Source of the DNA: Flavobacteriaceae bacterium PS02338
Lineage (GTDB): Bacteria > Bacteroidota > Bacteroidia > Sphingobacteriales > Sphingobacteriaceae
Reading direction: 5' to 3'
Assembly: GCA_029959615.1 (NCBI GenBank)
Contig: JASCOD010000008.1
Location: forward strand, 186,001-250,000
Length of the DNA stretch: 64,000 bases
The position numbers and the translations under genes are program-made. Below the pieces are notes generated by a model. The model was not told the origin of the DNA. It saw only the letters and a list, made by a program, of their open reading frames with translations, and searched no databases. Of the stretch, positions 43,877-52,005 are shown one piece after another. Within the stretch, counting starts at the first letter, position 1; the number at the start of each line of letters is the position of its first letter.

Positions 43877-45364
43877 TTATGAATGGCTCAACAAGCTTCT
43901 CCAGCTTACCTTGCTTTCTATTGTCCAGTGTAAATCTTTGATTTCAATACGTTGTTGCTCCATCGTATCGCGGTGGCGGATGGTAACCGTATTATCTTCT
44001 AAAGTTTGGTGGTCTACCGTGATGCAGAACGGCGTACCTACAGCATCTTGTCTACGGTAACGTTTACCAATCGCATCTTTCTCTTCGTAAATACAATTGA
44101 AATCAAATTTCAAAGCATCCATGATTTCACGAGCTTTTTCTGGTAAACCATCTTTCTTTGTTAACGGGAAAATAGCTGCCTTAATTGGTGCCAATGCTGG
44201 GTGTAAACGCAACAAAGTTCTGCTATCTTGTTTCTCAGGTGTACTTAAATCTTCTTCTTCTAATGCATTGATCATCGTCAACAAGAACATCCTATCTAAA
44301 CCTATCGAAGTTTCAATTACATAAGGAACATAGTTGCCATAAGGTTTTCCGTTCTCATCCAATTCAGCATCAAAATACTGCATTTTCTTGCCGCTAAACT
44401 CTTGGTGTTGCGATAAATCAAAATCAGTTCTGCTGTGGATTCCTTCCACCTCTTTAAATCCAAATGGGAATTCGAACTCAATGTCGGTAGCGGCATTAGC
44501 ATAGTGCGCTAATTTAACATGGTCGTGGTAACGGTATTTCTCTGGCGAGGTTCCCAAAGCTTTGTGCCATTTCAAACGAGCCTCTTTCCAGTATTCGAAC
44601 CATTTTTTATCTTCACCTGGGCGAACAAAGAACTGCATTTCCATCTGCTCGAACTCACGCATACGCATAATAAACTGACGGGCAATCACCTCGTTTCTAA
44701 AAGCTTTACCAATTTGTGCAATTCCAAAAGGAATCTTCATCCTCCCTGTTTTTTGCACATTCAAGAAATTCACAAAAATACCTTGCGCCGTCTCTGGACG
44801 TAGGTAAACCACATCACTACCTTCTGCCATTGCACCAAATTGTGTGCTAAACATTAAGTTAAATTGACGTACATCAGTCCAGTTTTTAGTGCCACTCACC
44901 GGACAAGCAATTTCATGCTCCTCAATTAATGCTTTCAAACGAGGTAAGTCCTCCGCTTTCAAGGCATCATCCATATCAGTTTGCAATTTTGCCGCCTTAT
45001 CGGTTTTACCATCTTTTTCGTACTTGGCAATTTTGTCTTCCAATAACTGGTCAGCACGATAACGTTTTTTGCTATCCTTGTTGTCAATCATCGGATCGTT
45101 AAAGCCATCTACGTGCCCACTAGCTTTCCAAACTTTAGGATGCATAAAAATGGCAGAATCAAGACCAACAATGTTCTCGTGCATCTGCACCATTGCTTTC
45201 CACCAATAAGTTTTAATATTATTCTTTAACTCCGCACCCAATTGTCCGTAGTCATAAACGGCACTTAAACCGTCATATATTTCGCTGCTTTGGAATACAA
45301 AACCATATTCCTTTGCATGTGATATTACATTTTTAAAAATTTCGTCGTTATTTTTCTGAGCCAT
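43877..45364 (-). CDS. glyS: Glycine--tRNA ligase, dimeric type
   Basis: 495 residues, class II alpha2 GlyRS (the archaeal/eukaryotic-like form also used by Bacteroidota). Motifs in order: GFVFQSSEIYDGLSAVYDYG, motif 2 IARQFIMRMREFEQMEMQFF, RYHDHVKLAHYANAATDIEF and motif 3 VIETSIGLDRMFLLTMINAL. The C-terminal anticodon-binding domain carries RYRRQDAVGTPFCITVD. It charges tRNA-Gly. Monocistronic with a terminator. Confidence 0.96.
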   Translation of the reverse strand: MAQKNNDEIFKNVISHAKEYGFVFQSSEIYDGLSAVYDYGQLGAELKNNIKTYWWKAMVQMHENIVGLDSAIFMHPKVWKASGHVDGFNDPMIDNKDSKKRYRADQLLEDKIAKYEKDGKTDKAAKLQTDMDDALKAEDLPRLKALIEEHEIACPVSGTKNWTDVRQFNLMFSTQFGAMAEGSDVVYLRPETAQGIFVNFLNVQKTGRMKIPFGIAQIGKAFRNEVIARQFIMRMREFEQMEMQFFVRPGEDKKWFEYWKEARLKWHKALGTSPEKYRYHDHVKLAHYANAATDIEFEFPFGFKEVEGIHSRTDFDLSQHQEFSGKKMQYFDAELDENGKPYGNYVPYVIETSIGLDRMFLLTMINALEEEDLSTPEKQDSRTLLRLHPALAPIKAAIFPLTKKDGLPEKAREIMDALKFDFNCIYEEKDAIGKRYRRQDAVGTPFCITVDHQTLEDNTVTIRHRDTMEQQRIEIKDLHWTIESKVSWRSLLSHS

Positions 45365-45821
45365 AGTGGGCCAAAGTTAAAAGTTAAAAGTTAAAAGTTA
45401 TAAGATAAGCGCTTTAAAATCTTTTGAAAAGCAATTTTACTACTTATAGGTTTAGAAAGCCTTAAGCTTTGCTACTCTTGATATAAATCGGGATCCGTTG
45501 CGCTCAGATTTATTTAATACCCGTTCTGTTCAATTTTGTGAGGATAGACTTACTAAGTTTTAGAAAACTTCCTAAGTCTTGGTTTTTTCTAATGCTTTGC
45601 ATTATTCGTAGGCCTCTTCCTTTTCTTTGCGTTAAAAATAAACTCAAATTAATATGAACTTAAATGTCTAAGCGTTAAGATTAAAAACTGCAAAGGTTTT
45701 TGAAGTTTTCGCAAAGCACTGCAAAAACACATTTAAATCAATATATGTTTAAACGCCTATTAAAAAGGAAATAAACCTATTTTTTTCCTACATTCGGTTA
45801 TTTACAAAAGAGAATAAATAA
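45365..45821. other. Divergent intergenic region
   Basis: 457 bases between glyS (reverse) and the patatin gene (forward). It starts with four copies of AAAGTTA (45374-45403). The rest is AT-rich; no gene, RNA or strong promoter pair is recognised. Confidence 0.5.
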
Positions 45822-46871
45822 ATGAAAAGGATACTTTCGATAGATGGAGGTGGTATTCGTGGTATTATTCCGGGGATGATTTTAGTAGCATTGGAAGAAA
45901 AAATTCAAAGGGTAACAAAAAATCCCGAAGCCCATCTTACTGATTACTTTGATTTTTTTGCAGGCACAAGTACAGGAGGTATATTGCTATCTATTTTGTT
46001 GTGTCCAGATGATGATAAACCCAATAAACAAAAGTATTCAGCTAAGCAAGCTTTGGATATTTACCTCAATCATGGTGTAGAGATATTTACGGCAAGCCCT
46101 TGGAGACGTTTCTTGAACAAGTTTGGCTTATTGAGCGAGTTATATGATAATACAGTTTTAGAGAAAGTGCTACTTAGTTATTTTGGTGATAAGAAATTAA
46201 GCGAATTGTTACGGCCCTGCATTATCACCGCCTACAATATCGAACTGCGTAAAAACCATCTTTTTCGTCAGCAAAAGGCTATATCACATGGCGAGTCTCG
46301 TGATTTTTATATTAGGGATGTATGTCGTGCAACTTCTGCTGCACCTACCTACTTTTCCGTTGCCGAAATTTTCTCCCTTGCAAAAACACGCTATCCTTTG
46401 GTAGACGGGGGAGTGTTTGCCCATAATCCTTCTTTGTCGGCATTGTTAGAAGTAATTAAAAACTATAATACTTATCAAATAGACGATATCTGGGTATTAT
46501 CACTTGGAACTGGTTTGTCTAAAATTTCTTACAATTACGAAGACTTTAAAAAGAAAAAGGCAATTTCTATAGGTCCAGCACTGGTAGATATTATGAGTAG
46601 TAGCTCTGCAGAAAGTACCGATTATTTTCTGAAGCAACTTTTCCATTCGGTAAAAAAAATGGGTAACTACATTCGTATAGAGCCTAATAATCTTTCATCT
46701 ATAGATCCTGCTATGGATGCGGCTTCAACCCATAATATTCAAAAAATAATTTCACTAGGAGATAAGTTGGTTAGTGAAAATGAAGACCTCTTAGATCAAA
46801 TAGTAGTTGATTTAATTGAAGATAAACCGAAAAAGAAAGACGATTCTGTTTGGAATTTCTTACAGAGGTAA
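45822..46871 (+). CDS. Patatin-like phospholipase
   Basis: 349 residues. Oxyanion loop DGGGIRGIIPG (8-18), nucleophile Ser50 in GTSTGG and the dyad Asp in VDGGVFAHNP. It hydrolyses acyl esters of lipids. CBASS effectors such as CapV share this fold, but no CD-NTase, ubiquitin-like or other defence gene is adjacent; the next gene is a glycerophosphodiesterase. A lipid-turnover role is more likely. No signal peptide. Confidence 0.9.
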   Translation: MKRILSIDGGGIRGIIPGMILVALEEKIQRVTKNPEAHLTDYFDFFAGTSTGGILLSILLCPDDDKPNKQKYSAKQALDIYLNHGVEIFTASPWRRFLNKFGLLSELYDNTVLEKVLLSYFGDKKLSELLRPCIITAYNIELRKNHLFRQQKAISHGESRDFYIRDVCRATSAAPTYFSVAEIFSLAKTRYPLVDGGVFAHNPSLSALLEVIKNYNTYQIDDIWVLSLGTGLSKISYNYEDFKKKKAISIGPALVDIMSSSSAESTDYFLKQLFHSVKKMGNYIRIEPNNLSSIDPAMDAASTHNIQKIISLGDKLVSENEDLLDQIVVDLIEDKPKKKDDSVWNFLQR

Positions 46872-46921
46872 CAAGCTTGAAACTAAACGCCCTTAAATTT
46901 CTTAGCTGGTAAAACAAAAAC

Positions 46922-46929
46922 TACCTTTG
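46922..46929 (+). promoter_or_regulatory. Candidate -7 element for the glycerophosphodiesterase/gldA unit
   Basis: TACCTTTG matches TAnnTTTG exactly, 29 bases before the ATG. No clear -33 TTTG is seen at the usual spacing. Confidence 0.45.
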
Positions 46930-46958
46930 CATATCTCACTGGTAAAAACTCTAATTAG

Positions 46959-47879
46959 ATGAAAAAAATACAACTTTTATTCATAGCTGTTGCACTGTTG
47001 GGGCTTGCTTGTATTGCGCCAGCAAAGCATTATTATATCAGCTTTAAAACAGCGGAGGAGTTTCAAGATTTTTTAAATAGAAAAACAGGTAGATATCCTT
47101 TGTTAAGTGCGCATCGCGGTGGGCCAATGTCGGGTTTTCCAGAAAATGCAATTGAAACTTTCGAAAATGCAACCACTTATCAGCCAGTAATTATCGAGTT
47201 CGATGTGGCTTTAAGTAAAGATTCTGCTTTGGTAATTATGCATGATGATAAATTAGACCGAACTTCAACAGGTACAGGCTTAGTCTCATCTTATACTTAT
47301 GCTGAATTGCGAAAGTTTACTTTAAAAGATGATGAAGGAAAAGTAACTAGTTTTAAAATTCCAACTTTGGAAGAGGTTTTATACTGGGGTAAAGATAAAG
47401 TACTTTTTACTATCGATTTAAAACGCGGAGTACCTTATGAGAAAATCATTGCTGCAGTGCGTAGAACCAAATCGGAAACCAATTCGATCATTATTACCTA
47501 TAATGCTAATCAAGCAGCTAGAGTACACGAACTAGCTCCAGATTTGATGATTTCTGCGACGGTAAAAAGCAGAGAAGATTTGGAACGTTTAAATCAGATG
47601 GGGGTGCCTAATGATAAAATTGTTGCTTTTGTTGGTATTTCTGCCCCAGACAAATCACTTTATGAGTATTTGCGAAATAAAGGCATAACTTCTATTTTGG
47701 GAACAATGGGCAATCTAGATAAAAGTGCTAAAGCCAATCCAAATAAAATGGTATACCTTGGGTTGGTTCATAATGGTGCGGATATCCTGTCTACGGATGA
47801 AGTCGTTTTAGCGGGTAACCAATTAAGTATACTTCGAAAAAAACTGGTATTAAAGTTAAAAAACCTATACATCAAATAA
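46959..47879 (+). CDS. Glycerophosphodiester phosphodiesterase
   Basis: 306 residues with a signal peptide (~1-22). TIM-barrel GDPD motifs: LLSAHRGG (catalytic His), FPENAIETFENA, IEFDVALSKDSALVIMHDD (second His) and KIPTLEEVLYWG. A ~55-residue N-terminal lead-in precedes the catalytic domain. It would release alcohols from glycerophosphodiesters in the periplasm. The neighbouring patatin could supply its substrate, which is an inference. gldA starts one base after its stop. Confidence 0.93.
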   Translation: MKKIQLLFIAVALLGLACIAPAKHYYISFKTAEEFQDFLNRKTGRYPLLSAHRGGPMSGFPENAIETFENATTYQPVIIEFDVALSKDSALVIMHDDKLDRTSTGTGLVSSYTYAELRKFTLKDDEGKVTSFKIPTLEEVLYWGKDKVLFTIDLKRGVPYEKIIAAVRRTKSETNSIIITYNANQAARVHELAPDLMISATVKSREDLERLNQMGVPNDKIVAFVGISAPDKSLYEYLRNKGITSILGTMGNLDKSAKANPNKMVYLGLVHNGADILSTDEVVLAGNQLSILRKKLVLKLKNLYIK

Positions 47880-47880
47880 A

Positions 47881-48588
47881 TTGAGCGTAATTGTAAGAAA
47901 TCTAGCCAAACATTATGGCGAACATAAAGCAGTAAATCAGATTAGTTTCGAGGCGAAGCCAGGACGTATATTGGGTTTTTTGGGCCCGAATGGCGCCGGT
48001 AAATCTACCACTATGAAAATGCTTACTGGGTATTTGCAGCCTACTTCTGGCGAAGCCGAAATAGTGGGTAAGAACATTGAGACAGCGCCTTTGGAGATTA
48101 AAAAACTGATAGGTTACCTGCCAGAAAATACACCTTTGTATGTGGAGATGTATGTGAAGGAATTTCTTGGCTTCGTGGCAGAAACTTACGGATTGAAAAA
48201 TAAATCCCAAAGAGTGGAAGAGGTGATTAAATTGGTTGGGTTAACACAAGAGCAACACAAGAAAATTAGCATGTTATCTAAGGGGTACAAGCAAAGGGTG
48301 GGACTCGCTCAAGCTATCATCCATCAGCCGCAGGTATTGATCTTAGATGAGCCAACATCGGGTTTGGATCCTAATCAGTTATCCGATATTAGGACTTTGA
48401 TTAAGAATTTAGGAAGTGACAGAACTGTAATTATTTCTACTCATATTATGCAAGAAGTAGAGGCGCTTTGCGACGATGTCATAATCATTAACAAAGGGAG
48501 TTTGGTGGCAAACTCTTCTATCTCTGATCTAAAAAAAGCTCATCCGAATTTATCTTTGGAAGATATTTTTAAAACATTAACACGTTAA
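47881..48588 (+). CDS. gldA: GldA, ABC transporter ATPase
   Basis: 235 residues. Start is a TTG at 47881 because no in-frame ATG fits the conserved N-terminus. Walker A GPNGAGKST, signature LSKGYKQRVGLAQ, Walker B VLILDEPTSGLDP and the switch His in STHIMQEVEAL. It matches GldA, the ATPase of the GldAFG complex required for gliding in Flavobacterium. Its partners gldF and gldG lie 11 kb downstream, with foreign-looking DNA between. Confidence 0.88.
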   Translation: MSVIVRNLAKHYGEHKAVNQISFEAKPGRILGFLGPNGAGKSTTMKMLTGYLQPTSGEAEIVGKNIETAPLEIKKLIGYLPENTPLYVEMYVKEFLGFVAETYGLKNKSQRVEEVIKLVGLTQEQHKKISMLSKGYKQRVGLAQAIIHQPQVLILDEPTSGLDPNQLSDIRTLIKNLGSDRTVIISTHIMQEVEALCDDVIIINKGSLVANSSISDLKKAHPNLSLEDIFKTLTR

Positions 48589-48674
48589 ACAACCTTGTTA
48601 TTATTACTTTGTGAGGAAGCTATTTTACCAGTAGAAATGGACAAAATAGTCTCGACATTAAATCAAAAATCACT

Positions 48675-49214
48675 ATGAAATATAAGATATTAGCCTTCTT
48701 TTTTATATTGACTTTAACTTTTTTCAAAGCGCAATCTCAGCAAGTTCGAATTGGCTTAGCACCAGAAGTTAACCTTCCAACAGGTAATGCTTCTAGTATA
48801 AGTGGCGTTGGATTTGGAGGAGCCTTAAAAGCTGAAATTGCTATTGCAGATAGATACGCCATTACGGCTAATGGAGGTTATAATCTTTTTCTCACCAAGA
48901 ATAAGCTAGGAACCAAATTACCAAATATAGAAGCTGTTCCTGTTAAATTGGGTTTTAAGCATTATCCTAGCCCCGATTTCTATATAGAAGGACAGGCAGG
49001 GGCAGCCTTTCACATTGGAGGAGCTTCAAAAACTTCTTTTGTTTGGTCGCCTGGATTTGGCACTTACATTAAAACGGGAAGCTCAAATAACAAGCTAGAT
49101 TTTGGTCTAAGATATGAAGCATGGACCAATACAGGTTACGGAGCTACCTCTACTTTAAAAACTACAAGTTTCGCTTTTATTGGATTAAAGTTAGGTTATA
49201 CTTTTGGGTTGTAG
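48675..49214 (+). CDS. Small outer-membrane beta-barrel protein (paralogue 1)
   Basis: 179 residues. Signal peptide ~1-21 (FFKAQSQ). Strands such as VRIGLAPEVNLPTGN and FGLRYEAWTNTGYG with terminal GLKLGYTFGL. It resembles the next gene (DFGVRYENW, terminal RAAYAFGL), so the two are paralogues. It is the first of four barrels downstream of gldA. Function unknown. Confidence 0.82.
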   Translation: MKYKILAFFFILTLTFFKAQSQQVRIGLAPEVNLPTGNASSISGVGFGGALKAEIAIADRYAITANGGYNLFLTKNKLGTKLPNIEAVPVKLGFKHYPSPDFYIEGQAGAAFHIGGASKTSFVWSPGFGTYIKTGSSNNKLDFGLRYEAWTNTGYGATSTLKTTSFAFIGLKLGYTFGL

Positions 49215-49348
49215 CTGTTGCAAACAATAAATTAATCTATTGGTTTTCATTTATTTGTAATTTTTTTGATGTTTTGTTGTAACGATTGGCAGTATTGTTG
49301 TGTCTATGTTGCAATTATTAAATAATACACAAATTTAAATTACTTAAA

Positions 49349-49882
49349 ATGAAAAAATTATTATTATCATTTGCTCTTGTAGCTGGTTTAGGCTTGGCTG
49401 CTAACGCACAAACTGAAGGCGCTGCTAGAAAATTAAGCATCGGTGCTGAATTTGGCTTCCCAACTGGAGACGGTTCTGAAAACGTTATGATTGTTGGAGG
49501 TTCATTACAATATGAGCACCCTGTTGCTAAGTCTTTTAATTTAACTGGTTCTGCAGGTTACTTGTCTACAATGTTAACTGGTGATGCAAAAACTGCAGCA
49601 AAAGCTTTAGGTATATCTACTAGTTATGGTACTATTCCTGTGAAAGCAGGTGGTAAATATTATTTTGGTGGTAACTTTTACGGTGCTGCTGAGTTAGGTG
49701 CTGCAATTAGCACTGAAACTGGTGGTAGTACAGCATTTGTATACTCTCCAGGAATTGGTGCTTCTTTTTCAGTTGCTCCTAAGTCTAGTTTAGATTTTGG
49801 TGTACGTTATGAAAATTGGTCTGCTGATGGAGGAACTAGTAGATTTATCGGTCTACGTGCAGCTTATGCATTCGGTTTATAA
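49349..49882 (+). CDS. Small outer-membrane beta-barrel protein (paralogue 2)
   Basis: 177 residues. Signal peptide ending ANAQT, mature start LSIGAEFGFPTGDGSENV, final strand ending in Leu after YAFG. Closest to the preceding gene. Its upstream region (TTGGCAGTATTGTTG ... TTTAAATTA before the ATG) is similar to that of the fourth barrel gene, pointing to duplicated promoters. Followed by a terminator. Confidence 0.85.
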   Translation: MKKLLLSFALVAGLGLAANAQTEGAARKLSIGAEFGFPTGDGSENVMIVGGSLQYEHPVAKSFNLTGSAGYLSTMLTGDAKTAAKALGISTSYGTIPVKAGGKYYFGGNFYGAAELGAAISTETGGSTAFVYSPGIGASFSVAPKSSLDFGVRYENWSADGGTSRFIGLRAAYAFGL

Positions 49883-49902
49883 GAAATAAACAAAGAATAT
49901 TG

Positions 49903-49932
49903 AAAGCCTTGATTTTAAAAATCAGGGCTTTT
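49903..49932 (+). terminator. Intrinsic terminator after barrel 2
   Basis: AAAGCCTTGATTTT pairs with AAAATCAGGGCTTT, with one mismatch, followed by a short T-rich stretch. Confidence 0.8.
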
Positions 49933-49940
49933 ATATGCGC

Positions 49941-49956
49941 TAATTTTGTAGTTTTG
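49941..49956 (+). promoter_or_regulatory. Tandem -7-like elements before barrel 3
   Basis: TAATTTTG and TAGTTTTG lie back to back and both match TAnnTTTG, about 41-56 bases before the ATG. Only one is likely to be used. Confidence 0.45.
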
Positions 49957-49996
49957 CGCCAATTAATTAACAATCAAAAAAAATAATCAAATTAAA

Positions 49997-50617
49997 ATGA
50001 AAAAAATCGTTCTATTATTAACGCTAGCAGCAGGTTTAAGTGTTGCTGTAAACGCTCAAGACAAACCAGTTTCTTTTGGAGTTAAAGCAGGTATTGCTTT
50101 CCCTAACTTAGTATATTCTGCTTCGGGATTGTCTGCAAGTGCTGACGCTAAAACCTCATTTTATGTTGGAGGTATAGCAGATGTTAAAGTTTCACCAATT
50201 TTTTCTGTACAACCTGGTTTAACTTTCATGAATAAAGGAACAAAATCTGATGCACTTGATGCAGGAGCTTCTATCAACTTTTCATATTTAGAGCTTCCTG
50301 TAAACTTAATTGCAAATTTTAATGCAGGTCCAGGTAAGTTTTTTATTGGGGCTGGTCCTTATGCTGCTTATGCACTATCGGGTAACTCTAAAGCTGATGG
50401 AGTTAAGGAAGACGCAGAGTTTGGTTCTGGCGAAGAACAGGTTAAAAGAATGGATTTTGGAGTTAACTTTTTAACAGGGTATAAATTGACCAATGGATTG
50501 AATCTTCATGCTGGATATGGCTTAGGTTTAAATAACTTAAGTAACATTAGTGAAGACGGAATGACCTTAAAAGTTAAAAACAGAGTTTTCTCTGTTGGTT
50601 TAGGTTTCAACTTCTAA
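49997..50617 (+). CDS. PorT-family outer-membrane beta-barrel (paralogue 3)
   Basis: 206 residues. Signal peptide ending VNAQD, then SFGVKAGIAFPNLVYSA, FYVGGIADVKVSPIFSVQPG and the terminal NRVFSVGLGFNF. It is strongly similar to the fourth barrel gene. The last ~30 coding bases plus the terminator are repeated almost exactly at 59515-59596, just before gldF. This suggests it once stood next to gldF. Confidence 0.88.
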   Translation: MKKIVLLLTLAAGLSVAVNAQDKPVSFGVKAGIAFPNLVYSASGLSASADAKTSFYVGGIADVKVSPIFSVQPGLTFMNKGTKSDALDAGASINFSYLELPVNLIANFNAGPGKFFIGAGPYAAYALSGNSKADGVKEDAEFGSGEEQVKRMDFGVNFLTGYKLTNGLNLHAGYGLGLNNLSNISEDGMTLKVKNRVFSVGLGFNF

Positions 50618-50668
50618 GAAGAAACAAAATACAGTTTAAGCCTTTCCGATTTTTCGGAAGGGCTTTTT
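50587..50668. repeat. 82-bp direct repeat, copy 1 (end of barrel 3 plus terminator)
   Basis: 80 of 82 bases match 59515-59596. It includes the codons for the terminal strand, the stop, the spacer AAGAAACAAAATACAGTTTA and the terminator hairpin. The two copies bracket about 8.8 kb that includes the toxin island. Confidence 0.95.
50638..50668 (+). terminator. Intrinsic terminator after barrel 3
   Basis: AAGCCTTTCCGA and TCGGAAGGGCTT pair around TTTT, followed by T residues. Confidence 0.85.
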
Positions 50669-50911
50669 ATTTACCCTAATTTTTTTTAAGCAGATGCGAG
50701 TTGGCTGCTGAGGATGATAATTTAAACGTGTAGAATTGGGGGATTAATTTCTTAGCAGGTTCCCGTTTGGAAAACAGTTCGAACATCAACTTTGGCTGTT
50801 GCTGAGATTTAAGCAATTTGATTAATAACAGTTTTAGTAGCGATAGAGTATCGAATAACATTGTTTTTGTGAATTTAGGTTTTTTTATAATGTTATTTTA
50901 TTGCTTTAATT

Positions 50912-50946
50912 AAAGCTGGCAAGTGTAGAATTTGCTAGCTTTTTTG
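50912..50946. terminator. Terminator-like hairpin in the barrel 3-4 gap
   Basis: AAAGCTGGCAA pairs imperfectly with TTTGCTAGCTTT, followed by a T-run. The 50669-51105 gap has no supported gene; a 61-codon reverse frame at 50676-50861 is not convincing. Confidence 0.5.
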
Positions 50947-51105
50947 TTCTAAAACTTACGTGTTTAGCTGATTTTTTTTGTGTTTTTAATGTGTTGGTTT
51001 TCTTTTTGTTAAGTTTTTTCATTGAAAATGATTAGTAGTTGGCAATATTGTTGCTATTGGGACTGCAATCATTTATCAATACATACATTTAAATTAGAAA
51101 AACAA

Positions 51106-51783
51106 ATGAAAAAATTATTATTATGCTCAGTATTATTGGCAGGCTTAGGTTTAGCCGCTAATGCTCAAAAAAGTCCTGTCAAAATTGGTGTTAAGGCGGG
51201 AGTTTCTTTCCCAAAAGTTACTTTTTCGGGTGATGAAGGCCAAGAGAGTGCTAAAACTAATACATCATTTTATGTTGGCGGTTTGGTTGATATTTCTGTA
51301 AGTAAAACCTTTTCGGTACAACCAGGATTAACCTTAACAGGTAAAGGTTACAAGTATGAAAGTAGTGGAGCATTTGGAAATATTTCTTATGCTGATGCAG
51401 GAAAAACGAGTTTGATGTACCTTGAAGTTCCAGTTAATTTGGTAGCTAATTTCGAAATAGGTCCAGGCAAAATTTTTGTAGGTGCGGGTCCTTACTATGG
51501 ATTTGCCATTTCTGGTAAGAGTAAATATTCAACTAGTACTACCGCAAATGGAGTGACTAGTACGGATACTGAAGATGTGGATGTTAAGTTTGGATCAAGT
51601 GACGAATCTAATTACAAACGTGGAGATTTTGGTTTAAACCTACTAGGAGGTTACCAGTTAAAGAATGGATTTAACATTCACGCAGGTTACGGTTTGGGTT
51701 TAAGTAATATTTCTTCTACCGATGAAGATGGGTACAAGGAAAAAAACAGAGTTTTCTCTGTTGGTTTAGGTTTCAACTTCTAA
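51106..51783 (+). CDS. PorT-family outer-membrane beta-barrel (paralogue 4)
   Basis: 225 residues from the ATG at 51106, where MKKLLLCSVLLAGLGLAANA is a good signal peptide; the frame is open 28 codons upstream without one. VKIGVKAGVSFPKVTFSG, FYVGGLVDISVSKTFSVQPG and the end NRVFSVGLGFNF match the third barrel, with an extra Ser/Thr-rich loop around residue 150. A strong terminator follows, then the GC-rich toxin gene. Confidence 0.88.
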   Translation: MKKLLLCSVLLAGLGLAANAQKSPVKIGVKAGVSFPKVTFSGDEGQESAKTNTSFYVGGLVDISVSKTFSVQPGLTLTGKGYKYESSGAFGNISYADAGKTSLMYLEVPVNLVANFEIGPGKIFVGAGPYYGFAISGKSKYSTSTTANGVTSTDTEDVDVKFGSSDESNYKRGDFGLNLLGGYQLKNGFNIHAGYGLGLSNISSTDEDGYKEKNRVFSVGLGFNF

Positions 51784-51798
51784 GAAAATTTTATGCTC

Positions 51799-51835
51799 AA
51801 AAAAGCTGACAGATCATGTACTGTCAGCTTTTTTA
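51799..51835. terminator. Intrinsic terminator after barrel 4
   Basis: AAAAAAGCTGACAG pairs with CTGTCAGCTTTTTT. It separates the barrel genes from the toxin island. Confidence 0.9.
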
Positions 51836-52005
51836 TTTTTAGTGTTTTTGTTTTATTTCTAAAATAAGAGCAAAGATTTTGCCTGGAAGTAGCATACTAG
51901 CAAACCATTACAAAATTGATATACCAACTAATATAGAATACCGAAACCCAAGATCCCACGTCCATCAGCTAGACACAGCAACAACATTACCTAACATCAC
52001 CTACC

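Noticed and set aside
45374..45403. AAAGTTA tandem copies as a meaningful array
   Set aside because: Only four short AT-rich units; compatible with ordinary slippage in intergenic DNA.
45822..46871. Patatin gene as a CBASS (CapV-like) defence effector
   Set aside because: No CD-NTase, Cap2/Cap3 or other defence gene is adjacent; neighbours are lipid metabolism and gldA, so a lipid-turnover patatin is more likely.
50676..50861. 61-codon reverse frame between barrels 3 and 4
   Set aside because: No ribosome-binding context, no recognisable domain, and it lies between terminator hairpins.
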